From Gloeocapsa sp. PCC 73106 (GTDB lineage Bacteria > Cyanobacteriota > Cyanobacteriia > Cyanobacteriales > Gloeocapsaceae), in contig NZ_ALVY01000228.1 of the NCBI RefSeq assembly GCF_000332035.1, positions 1 through 64,000 of the forward strand: a stretch of DNA of 64,000 bases, written 5' to 3'. The notes under the pieces are model-generated. The model searched no databases, was not told the origin of the DNA, and was given only the letters and a program-made list of their open reading frames with translations. A program made the position numbers and the translations under genes. Positions 57,556-64,000 of this stretch are shown here, piece by piece; position 1 is the stretch's first letter; each line of letters begins with the position of its first letter.

Positions 57556-58980
57556 ATGAATCTTGATTATGATTTGGTGGTCATCGGCGGTGGTTCCGGT
57601 GGTCTAGTCGTGGCTAGCGCTTCGGCTCAACTGAAAGCTAAAGTCGCTCTGGTAGAGAAAGATCGCCTCGGTGGGGACTGTCTTTGGTACGGTTGTGTAC
57701 CGAGTAAAGCTTTGATTCAGACCGGACGCGTTGCTTATGCGCTTAAACAGAGTTCCCGTTTTGGTATTCACACTAGCGATCAGAAGGTCGATTTTGCCCA
57801 GGTAATGAGTTACGTCCAACAAGTTATCTCTCAGATAGAACCCCAAGACTCTCCTACTAGATTTACCAGTTTAGGAGTAGAGGTAATTTTTGGTTCGGGG
57901 GAATTTAGCGATTCGAACACATTTGTAGTCAATGACAGAAAACTTAAAGCCAGGGCTTTTGTTATCGCTACAGGATCCCGTCCCGCTATTCCCGCTATTG
58001 CTGGACTTTCCGAGGCGGGTTATCTTACTAATGAACAGATATTTTCCCTAAGTCAACTTCCTCCATCTCTAGCAGTTATCGGTGGAGGACCAATCGGCTG
58101 TGAATTGGGACAAACTTTATATCGCTTGGGTAGCAAAGTTACTATTATTCACTCTCAATCTCAGATTTTACCAAGAGAAGATCCAGAAGCGGCAGAGATA
58201 TTAGAACGACAATTTAGACAAGAAGGTATTAATATTCTCAAAAATACTCAAATAGAGCGAGTGGAATTGGTCGAAGGACAAAAAAGGTTGCACACAAAAT
58301 CAAGCACGATTGACGTCGCTGAAATTTTAGTAGCTACAGGAAGAAGTCCTAATTTAGAGTCCTTGAATCTAAATGCAGCTAGAGTAGCATTCGACGCTAA
58401 GGGTATTCAAGTTAATCAGAAATTGCAAACCACTAATCCCAAAATCTATGCTTGTGGTGACGTAATTGGCGGGTATCAGTTTACTCACGTTGCTTCCCAT
58501 GAAGCTACAGTAGTGATTAAAAATGCTCTCTTTTTTCCTGTGAATAAAATTGACTATCGCGTGATTCCCTGGGCGACTTTTACCGATCCAGAGATAGCGC
58601 GAGTGGGTTTGACTGAAACTGAGGCGCGTCAACGCTATGGTCAAGATATCTACGTGCTTAAACACGCTTTCACTGATGTCGATCGCGCCCAAACCGAAGG
58701 CGCTACTTTAGGCTTTTGCAAGATTATCACTCGCAGTAACGGCAAGATTCTCGGTGCTCAACTGGTGGGGACATCTGCAGGAGAGTTAATTTCTGAAATA
58801 GTTCTGGCTATGTCTAAGGGTTTAAAAGTTGCGGATCTTACTGGTATTCATATCTACCCCACTCTAGGCGAGGTTAATAGTAAAGCGGCACTTAGTTTCA
58901 CTAAACAAAAATACGCGCGTAATCTGCGTTTACAGGGCTATTTAAGGCAGTTTTTTAACTGGCGCAGAAGATTAGGCTAG
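57556..58980 (+). CDS. FAD-dependent pyridine nucleotide-disulfide oxidoreductase (mercuric reductase-like)
   Basis: The 474-residue protein has the FAD motif VVIGGGSGGLVVAS, the redox-active Cys pair in GGDCLWYGCVPSKALI, the NAD motif AVIGGGPIGCELGQ, and a C-terminal dimerisation domain with IHIYPTLGEVNS. This is the class I disulfide reductase fold of dihydrolipoamide dehydrogenase and MerA. It lacks the N-terminal metal-binding domain and the C-terminal Cys pair of true mercuric reductases, so the role in redox or metal metabolism is undefined. TATAAT lies 15 nt before the ATG. It follows glcD by 90 nt. Confidence 0.88.
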   Translation: MNLDYDLVVIGGGSGGLVVASASAQLKAKVALVEKDRLGGDCLWYGCVPSKALIQTGRVAYALKQSSRFGIHTSDQKVDFAQVMSYVQQVISQIEPQDSPTRFTSLGVEVIFGSGEFSDSNTFVVNDRKLKARAFVIATGSRPAIPAIAGLSEAGYLTNEQIFSLSQLPPSLAVIGGGPIGCELGQTLYRLGSKVTIIHSQSQILPREDPEAAEILERQFRQEGINILKNTQIERVELVEGQKRLHTKSSTIDVAEILVATGRSPNLESLNLNAARVAFDAKGIQVNQKLQTTNPKIYACGDVIGGYQFTHVASHEATVVIKNALFFPVNKIDYRVIPWATFTDPEIARVGLTETEARQRYGQDIYVLKHAFTDVDRAQTEGATLGFCKIITRSNGKILGAQLVGTSAGELISEIVLAMSKGLKVADLTGIHIYPTLGEVNSKAALSFTKQKYARNLRLQGYLRQFFNWRRRLG

Positions 58981-59070
58981 TAGTAGTATTTTATTTTACT
59001 GTTTTTGAGCTATTTGTCCCCAAATGTCTTTTTAAGATTATCAATTTAACTCTCCATCAAAAACTGCACA

Positions 59071-59514
59071 CTATAACCATGATTCTAAGGGAAAAGGTTG
59101 TGCTTGATAAATTCTGCTAAAATCGCTATCGGCAGAAACAACGATGAGATGGTGCTGAATTGCTGTTGCTGCAATCCAGAGATCGTGATCATCAAACCCC
59201 AAATCCCCAAGGCTTGTACTTCGCCGCTTACTTTTATCTTTGGGAGCAAAATGATTAAACACTGCGACTTTAAGTTGACTGTAGAGAATGGCTGTTTCTT
59301 CATCAATAAAGTATAGGTCAACATTCATTAAGAAAGCTTGAACAGCGAGAAGATTTTTGACTTTTTGTTCTGATTTTTCAGTCATGTACAGCAGTTCAGC
59401 ATAGGTGATGATGCTAATACCGATTTCGTTAGAAGAACGAGATTGCAAAGCGGCAATAGCTTTCGGGTTGTTATTAATGATATAGCTACAGTGGTTGGTA
59501 TCAATAAGATACAT
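59071..59514 (-). CDS. vapC: PIN-domain ribonuclease toxin, VapC type
   Basis: The 147-residue PIN domain keeps the metal-binding acids: D5 in MYLIDTN, E40 in TYAELLY, D111 in HDLWIAA and D129/D131 in SADSDF. It should cleave RNA when not bound by its antitoxin. The start lies 8 nt after the stop of the small antitoxin-like gene, the usual VapBC order. The insertion NHFAPKDKSKRRSTSLGDLG before D111 is a little longer than in many VapC proteins. Confidence 0.88.
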   Translation of the reverse strand: MYLIDTNHCSYIINNNPKAIAALQSRSSNEIGISIITYAELLYMTEKSEQKVKNLLAVQAFLMNVDLYFIDEETAILYSQLKVAVFNHFAPKDKSKRRSTSLGDLGFDDHDLWIAATAIQHHLIVVSADSDFSRIYQAQPFPLESWL

Positions 59515-59522
59515 AACAAGAA

Positions 59523-59786
59523 TCAGAATTTAGCTAAGGAACGAGTTTCATAAGCCAACTGAAGACACTCTTCCAAGTCGTCACCTTGCCAAGTTCCGGC
59601 GAACTTTAGTAGATCGCCTGCTTTGTTTCCTCGTTTAATTGGCGTTAGTCGACGAAGTGAGGGTTGATTGACGATATCATTCTTGAGCTGGAGGGACTCT
59701 AGGAAATCGCTGACTAGAGAAAGTTGGTCAGGTGGGAGTTGGGTTAATTGTTGTTCGATTTTTTGACGGATTTCTAAAAAAGTCAT
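59523..59786 (-). CDS. Antitoxin partner of the VapC protein
   Basis: The 87-residue protein opens with a helical segment (MTFLEIRQKIEQQLTQLPPDQLSLVSDFLESL) and ends with a region likely to wrap the toxin (LLKFAGTWQGDDLEECLQLAYETRS). Such a layout is typical of antitoxins paired with PIN toxins in cyanobacteria. I prefer ATG 59786 to the ATG two codons upstream. It precedes vapC by 8 nt. The DNA-binding type is not obvious. Confidence 0.82.
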   Translation of the reverse strand: MTFLEIRQKIEQQLTQLPPDQLSLVSDFLESLQLKNDIVNQPSLRRLTPIKRGNKAGDLLKFAGTWQGDDLEECLQLAYETRSLAKF

Positions 59787-59970
59787 AAGCATCTCTACCT
59801 GGGAAAACCTTGAGAAATTCGGGAACTACCTTCATTATGAAATAACCATCAATTTCAAGCAGACAACGCTCTCGATATTCAGAGATGATCGCTTCATCAA
59901 GAGCTTGGAGAAGCTTACTTAAGCTATCACGATAACCTGAGAGGAGAACAATAAATAGGCGATCGCTCTT
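59728..59970 (-). other. Open frame without start, possible gene remnant
   Basis: A stop-free frame of 80 codons (SDRLFIVLLSGYRDSLSKLL, then ISEYRERCLLEIDGYF, VVPEFLKVFPGRDA) lies upstream of and overlapping the antitoxin gene in another frame. It has no ATG near its beginning and no family I recognise. The first part reads like real protein, so it may be a truncated gene, but chance is not excluded. Nothing else is visible in the 175 nt between the antitoxin and glcF. Confidence 0.3.
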
Positions 59971-59974
59971 TTAG

Positions 59975-61306
59975 CTAGGTGTTTAAAGAACAGCCTCTGA
60001 TCGAGTAATCTAGTAACTCCATCGGATGTAGAATTGTTATCTTTTGATCTTGCAGTTGTAAGTGTTTCTGGATTTGCAGAGAACAACCTGGATTAGCAGA
60101 AACGATCGCCCTGGCGCCAGTATTGAGGAGATTGGTGACCTTTTGTTTTCCCAGTTCATTGGCTACCTCTGGTTGGAGCATATTATATACTCCCGCACTC
60201 CCACAACAAAGAGCCGCGTCTAGAGGTTCTCTGAGTTTAACTCCCGGGATTTTCTGCAACAAGCGACGGGGTTGGACACTAATTTTTTGTCCGTGGAGCA
60301 GATGACAAGCGTCTTGATAAACCAAGGTCAACTCTCCTGATGTTACCGGTAGTAGAGGCGAGATTAAACCAACAGAATCTAGAAATTCCTGAACATCTTG
60401 GACTTGGGATGCAAAATACTCGGCTTTTTCCTTATATTCAGGGTCACCAGCGAGAATATGTCCGTATTCCTTGAGTGTATGTCCACAACCTGCGGCGTTG
60501 ATGATGATCGCATCTACTTCTGTAGCTGAAAAACTGTCGATCATTTGTCTAGCTAAAGCTTGGGCTTGTGCTTCTTGTCCTTGGTGAGCGGGTAGAGCAG
60601 CGCAACAGCCTTGAGTTTTGGGTATGACTACCTCGCAACCGTTGGCAGTTAGAACTCTAATCGTTGCTTGATTAACTTCGGAAAAGAAAAAGCGTTGTAC
60701 ACAGCCCAAAACCATACCCACGCGGTAGCGTTTCTCTGTTTGCGCAGGAATTACCAGAGGATAATCCTGAGTTAAACTGGATAATTTGATACTCGGTAGG
60801 ATTGACTCCATAGCGGCTAGACGAGGGGAGAGCTTTTGGAGTATACCCGTAGTTCTGATTAGTTTAGATAAACCCAATCCCTGGTATAGCCAGAGAAAAG
60901 GTAATAGTAATTGTAGGCGCCTAGGATAGGGAAAGAGATTAAAAATCAGAAATCTGATGAGGCGATCGCCTAGGCTACGAGGCTGATTTCTTTCGACTTG
61001 GGGACGAGTTGCGGCGATTAATTGATCATATTGTACTCCCGATGGGCAAGTACTGACACAAGCTAAACAACCCAGACAAGAGTCAAAATGTTCTGTAGTC
61101 GCGGAATTTAAAGCTATTGTTCCCTCGTTAATTGCATTCATCAGGTAGATACGTCCTCGGGGTGAGTCCATTTCTTTACCGATAACGCGATAGGAAGGAC
61201 AAGTGGACAAACAAAAGCCACAGTGAACACAAGCGTCGATTAGTTCTGGTTGTGGAGGATTTTTGTCGTCAAAACCCTTGATACTTTCTACAGAGTTGGT
61301 TGTCAT
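59975..61306 (-). CDS. glcF: Glycolate dehydrogenase, iron-sulfur subunit GlcF
   Basis: The 443-residue subunit has two 4Fe-4S motifs (C26-C29-C32-C36 in CVHCGFCLSTCPS, and CLGCLACVSTCPSG near 77) and two CCG domains (KTQGCCAALPAHQG near 230, ALCCGSAGVYNM near 367). It carries electrons from the GlcD/GlcE flavins to quinone at the membrane. It starts 14 nt after the glcE stop, so the two are co-transcribed with the upstream membrane-protein gene and probably lysC. Confidence 0.92.
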   Translation of the reverse strand: MTTNSVESIKGFDDKNPPQPELIDACVHCGFCLSTCPSYRVIGKEMDSPRGRIYLMNAINEGTIALNSATTEHFDSCLGCLACVSTCPSGVQYDQLIAATRPQVERNQPRSLGDRLIRFLIFNLFPYPRRLQLLLPFLWLYQGLGLSKLIRTTGILQKLSPRLAAMESILPSIKLSSLTQDYPLVIPAQTEKRYRVGMVLGCVQRFFFSEVNQATIRVLTANGCEVVIPKTQGCCAALPAHQGQEAQAQALARQMIDSFSATEVDAIIINAAGCGHTLKEYGHILAGDPEYKEKAEYFASQVQDVQEFLDSVGLISPLLPVTSGELTLVYQDACHLLHGQKISVQPRRLLQKIPGVKLREPLDAALCCGSAGVYNMLQPEVANELGKQKVTNLLNTGARAIVSANPGCSLQIQKHLQLQDQKITILHPMELLDYSIRGCSLNT

Positions 61307-61320
61307 AAGTTATTGTTTAG

Positions 61321-62574
61321 TTAAATCTTTCCGAGAAAACGACCAGGATTAAGCAGAGAATGAGGGTCAAATTGGTGTTTAATTTTCTCCATCAGAGTTA
61401 AAGCGTTACCCGTGTAGCCCCAAACGTCCATATTTTCTTTATAAATATTGGGTGCGCCCAGTATAGTCAAAAACCCCTGTCTTTGTTGACAAGCTAATCT
61501 AAGTTGCTCAACTTGAGTCGTTGAGTTGACCTGATTTAGTATTAGTTTTCCTAAGCCACTACCCAAGTGAATCGTTACTAAGCTTTCATCTGGGCAGATT
61601 TGCAGAAAATCGTGAGCGCATTGAGGTAATATACCTATTTTACAGCTTATTGCCGACGAATCAAAGGTATTGCTGGTGATTTTTGCCAATTGTTGCCATA
61701 GATTAACTTCGGCATCATCCTGGTAGGTTTGGTAAGATAAGTTCAATTCATGAGCTAAATTTTTTAGTTGTTCGCTTTGGGCGAGGACGCTAGGCGCAAT
61801 GGTTTGACAGCGCAGGATTAAACCGGTTCCTTTGCCAATTTCTAGCTTTTCTACCAAAAATGCCGAAATTAAATCGAAAACCGTGGGTGTGAGATTAGAG
61901 TAGAAGATGGAGCGACTAGCTTGGGCGATCGCCTCAGAGTCTCCTGTAAGTATAAAAGTGGTAGAAGCCTCTGGAACAGGATACAATCGCAGAGTAACTT
62001 CAGAGATAACACCCAAAGTTCCATAAGATCCGGTAAATAATTTCATCAGGTCATAACCCGCTACGTTTTTAACGACTCTACCTCCTGCTTTAGCGATAGT
62101 ACCGTCAGCGCGCACAAAGGTTACACCCAATAGTAAATCCCTGACTCCTCCATAACGTTGTCTCCAGCTACCGGAGTCTGCAGTGGCGATGATACCACCG
62201 ATAGTAGCAGTGTCGGGATAGGCGGGATCTAAGGGTAAAAACTGTCCCTCTTTCCTTAGTATTTGTTGTAAATCAGCTAATTTAACCCCCGCTTCTACAG
62301 TTAAGGTTAAATCGCCTGTGGCGTGGGCAACAACGCGGTTAAGATTTTGGGTACTAACTACTAACTCGAGGGGTTGCTTGACTAGTCCACCCCAATGGAG
62401 TTTACTGCCATTGCCGCAGATTAAAAGAGGATATTGGGCGGAGCGAAGGGTTTCACTTAAAGCAAGTTGATCCTGTGGAGCGATCCAATAGGGGGTTTGG
62501 GCTACGTTAGAGGTTCGTTGAATTTTATCTCGCCAAGTGGGCTCGAGTTGTTCCCAAGGGATCGCGTTGGTCAT
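61321..62574 (-). CDS. glcE: Glycolate dehydrogenase, FAD subunit GlcE
   Basis: The 417-residue flavoprotein is a shorter, divergent relative of GlcD: ICGNGSKLHWGG near residue 57 is the FAD loop, DPAYPDTATIGGIIATADSG follows, then GSYGTLGVISEVTLRLY. The C-terminal domain is degenerate, as is usual for GlcE. I chose ATG 62574 because it overlaps the stop of the preceding gene as ATGA, a sign of translational coupling; the longer frame would lie inside that gene. Confidence 0.88.
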   Translation of the reverse strand: MTNAIPWEQLEPTWRDKIQRTSNVAQTPYWIAPQDQLALSETLRSAQYPLLICGNGSKLHWGGLVKQPLELVVSTQNLNRVVAHATGDLTLTVEAGVKLADLQQILRKEGQFLPLDPAYPDTATIGGIIATADSGSWRQRYGGVRDLLLGVTFVRADGTIAKAGGRVVKNVAGYDLMKLFTGSYGTLGVISEVTLRLYPVPEASTTFILTGDSEAIAQASRSIFYSNLTPTVFDLISAFLVEKLEIGKGTGLILRCQTIAPSVLAQSEQLKNLAHELNLSYQTYQDDAEVNLWQQLAKITSNTFDSSAISCKIGILPQCAHDFLQICPDESLVTIHLGSGLGKLILNQVNSTTQVEQLRLACQQRQGFLTILGAPNIYKENMDVWGYTGNALTLMEKIKHQFDPHSLLNPGRFLGKI

Positions 62575-63182
62575 TGTTTTTTCAAGTTTTCCGGTACACC
62601 CACAGGAGAAAGATTGCCAATGACTTTGAGATTTTGACAACGAATCAATTCAACAAAGCTTAAGGAAGGACGATTTTCTAACTGAGGTAGAGCTTCTATG
62701 GCTGATAGTAAACTTTTGGCGGCGTCTACCTCGGTATAACCGCGTCTTTGGGAGATTTTTAACGCTTTTTCATCGGCTTCTAACTGTTTGCTTAGACTCT
62801 GGTTATCGCGCCAAATTTGTCTGATGGCGATCGCGGTTAAACTACCTGCGACGATTATTCCTACTGTGTCTTTTTGAATAATTTGTAAAGTTAAACCAGC
62901 TAAACCAGCTAGGGTGATTCCTTGATAGAGGTTGGGTTTGAACCATTGAATACCCAGAATGTTACTCACTGTGGCTAATAATAGTAGATCTCTTTCTCCC
63001 CGTGAAAGTAATCGCCACAGGTCAAAATTTATATATATAGGGCGACTAGCTTGATTCCAAGGCTTCGGTACAGGAGCGTCAATTACTTGGCTTTGTTGGG
63101 GTTTATTGATGATTCGCGTAAACATACGCCCTGAAGCGGGCATTAGATCGAGTAGATGGGTAATTTCTTGATCTAGATTCAT
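62571..63182 (-). CDS. Conserved cyanobacterial membrane protein
   Basis: The 203-residue protein has two hydrophobic segments close together (about 66-83 and 85-120), flanked by soluble N- and C-terminal parts; the tail contains EADEKALKISQRRGYTEVDA and ends SFVELIRCQNLKVIGNLSPVG. I recognise no characterised family. It begins 6 nt after lysC and its stop overlaps the glcE start (ATGA), so it is inserted in a lysC-X-glcE-glcF run. A role in electron transfer or cofactor assembly would be guesswork. Confidence 0.75.
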   Translation of the reverse strand: MNLDQEITHLLDLMPASGRMFTRIINKPQQSQVIDAPVPKPWNQASRPIYINFDLWRLLSRGERDLLLLATVSNILGIQWFKPNLYQGITLAGLAGLTLQIIQKDTVGIIVAGSLTAIAIRQIWRDNQSLSKQLEADEKALKISQRRGYTEVDAAKSLLSAIEALPQLENRPSLSFVELIRCQNLKVIGNLSPVGVPENLKKQ

Positions 63183-63188
63183 TGTTCT

Positions 63189-64000
63189 TTAAGTAGGAAC
63201 CGTGATGGTCGACTGTCCTGCTAAATTAAATGCAGTATGAGCCACTTGTAGGGCTTTTTCTGCGTCTTGTTTGGGGACTACACAGCTTATTTTAATCTCA
63301 GAGGTAGCGATCATTTCAATATTAATTTTTTCTTGGGCTAAAGCGGCAAAGAATTTAGCGGCTACCCCTGCTTGTCCAATCATTCCCGCGCCGACAATAC
63401 TGATTTTAGCGATTTCTTTATCTACTAAAATAGGTGGACAATCCAACTCTTCAAGCAGATTAGCTAAAGCTGTACAAGCCGTTTCTACCTCTTCTTCGGC
63501 GATGGTAAATACGACATCTCGAGTGTGCTTTGCTTCTTTATAACGACTGTGTTGGGATTGGATAATCGTGTAAACGCTGATCTTGTGCTGAGCCAGCAAA
63601 TTGAAGATAGCTGCTGCCATTCCTGGGCGATCGGGTACATGACGAATCGCTAGTCGAGCTTGTTTGAGATCTAGGGCTACACCTCTGACGGCTGGTACTT
63701 TTTGAGCTTCTGACGTCCAACTACGCACCGGTGAGCTATGTACTTCAAACGCATTGCATAAAGCGGCGATCGCTCGATTGAGCTCGGCGGCGGCGATAAC
63801 GCAACTAATCTTAACCTCGGAGGTGGAGATCAGTTTAATATTAATGCCAGCATCTGCTAAGGTTTGACACATTTTTGCCGCCACTCCTGATCTTCCGATC
63901 ATTCCTGCACCGGTAATAGTTACTTTGGCTATTTCTTTAGCTACTACTACTTCTGCTTCTTCTCTACGCTGAGGATCGCTGCGCAATGCAGGGGCGATCG
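63189..64000 (-). CDS. lysC: Aspartate kinase, C-terminal ACT-domain part (runs off right edge)
   Basis: About 270 residues of the C-terminal regulatory half are visible; the kinase domain lies beyond base 64000. The sequence consists of paired ACT domains. The first pair contains KVTITGAGMIGRSGVAAKMC, STSEVKISCVI and IRHVPDRPGMAAAIFNLLA. The second repeats the theme with KISIVGAGMIGQAGVAAKFF and ATSEIKISCVV. Two ACT pairs, about 600 residues in all, are the cyanobacterial form, inhibited by lysine and threonine. The apparent TTG at 63986 is internal, not a start. The membrane-protein gene follows 6 nt downstream. Confidence 0.92.
   Translation of the reverse strand, partial: IAPALRSDPQRREEAEVVVAKEIAKVTITGAGMIGRSGVAAKMCQTLADAGINIKLISTSEVKISCVIAAAELNRAIAALCNAFEVHSSPVRSWTSEAQKVPAVRGVALDLKQARLAIRHVPDRPGMAAAIFNLLAQHKISVYTIIQSQHSRYKEAKHTRDVVFTIAEEEVETACTALANLLEELDCPPILVDKEIAKISIVGAGMIGQAGVAAKFFAALAQEKINIEMIATSEIKISCVVPKQDAEKALQVAHTAFNLAGQSTITVPT

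Noticed and set aside
63189-63986. A complete short gene starting at TTG 63986
   Set aside because: The frame stays open to the window edge, and the content is the regulatory half of aspartate kinase, so it is a truncated lysC.
1-64000. Frequent GCGATCGC octamers as a mobile repeat
   Set aside because: These are HIP1 sites, spread over genes and spacers throughout many cyanobacterial genomes; they support the host assignment but mark no element.

Overview
The window is chromosomal DNA of a cyanobacterium. The evidence is the frequent HIP1 palindrome GCGATCGC, a specialised ndhF-ndhD-CO2 hydration cluster, ferredoxin-type glutamate synthase, a three-subunit glycolate dehydrogenase (glcD, glcE, glcF), SigF, Ycf20, and several protein families confined to cyanobacteria (DUF3038/DUF4335, DUF3611). 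Base composition and gene order suggest a unicellular or colonial chroococcalean-type species, but I cannot name it from sequence alone. Most of the window is ordinary housekeeping. There is no prophage, intact insertion sequence, CRISPR array or tRNA that I can support.

Layout. 0.4-6.8 kb (+): fluoride channel, a Rossmann/CIA30 fusion, an iron-type alcohol dehydrogenase, a rhodanese relic, an AI-2E family permease, an aminotransferase and a Coq4-like protein. 6.8-10.3 kb (-): a tiny secreted protein missed by length cut-offs, an AT-rich membrane protein, an amidase and a family 2 glycosyltransferase. 10.3-10.8 kb: a tandem repeat of period 162 bp with several hairpins. 10.85-21.6 kb (-): glsF-gltB-gltD, so both glutamate synthases of the cell lie in one run. 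21.9-27.4 kb (+): a cupin and an A-type Fe-S carrier, then the str operon rpsL-rpsG-fusA-tuf-rpsJ with a clear promoter and terminators.

27.5-39.8 kb is a signalling block: a DUF937 protein with a calcium-loop tail, a divergent two-component pair with start codons 8 nt apart, a PAS/GAF/GGDEF/EAL protein directly behind a Ser/Thr kinase, pyruvate kinase, the DUF3038/DUF4335 pair and a WecG-type glycosyltransferase. 40-45 kb (+): the CO2-uptake NDH-1 cluster. 45-52.1 kb: an S9 peptidase, a fused relic of a higBA toxin-antitoxin locus, an SGNH hydrolase, Bax inhibitor-1, sigF, ycf20 and a DUF3611 protein. 52.2-55.5 kb (+): the RNase P RNA gene followed by rnc, mtnA and an SLH lipoprotein. 55.5-64 kb: a DUF29 protein, glcD, a flavoprotein disulfide reductase, a VapBC-type pair, glcF-glcE, a membrane protein and the C-terminal half of lysC, which runs off the right edge.

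Functional themes: carbon entry (NDH-1 CO2 uptake) and photorespiratory salvage (GlcDEF) sit beside nitrogen assimilation (two GOGATs). The most unusual items are the 162-bp hairpin repeat array, the Coq4-like protein with an intact metal motif, the CIA30 domain inserted in a Rossmann protein, the in-frame HigB-HigA relic, and the small secreted/membrane gene pair at 6.8-7.8 kb. I did not find a clearly new multi-gene defence or biosynthetic system. Several start codons were moved inward from the longest open frame, as explained entry by entry.
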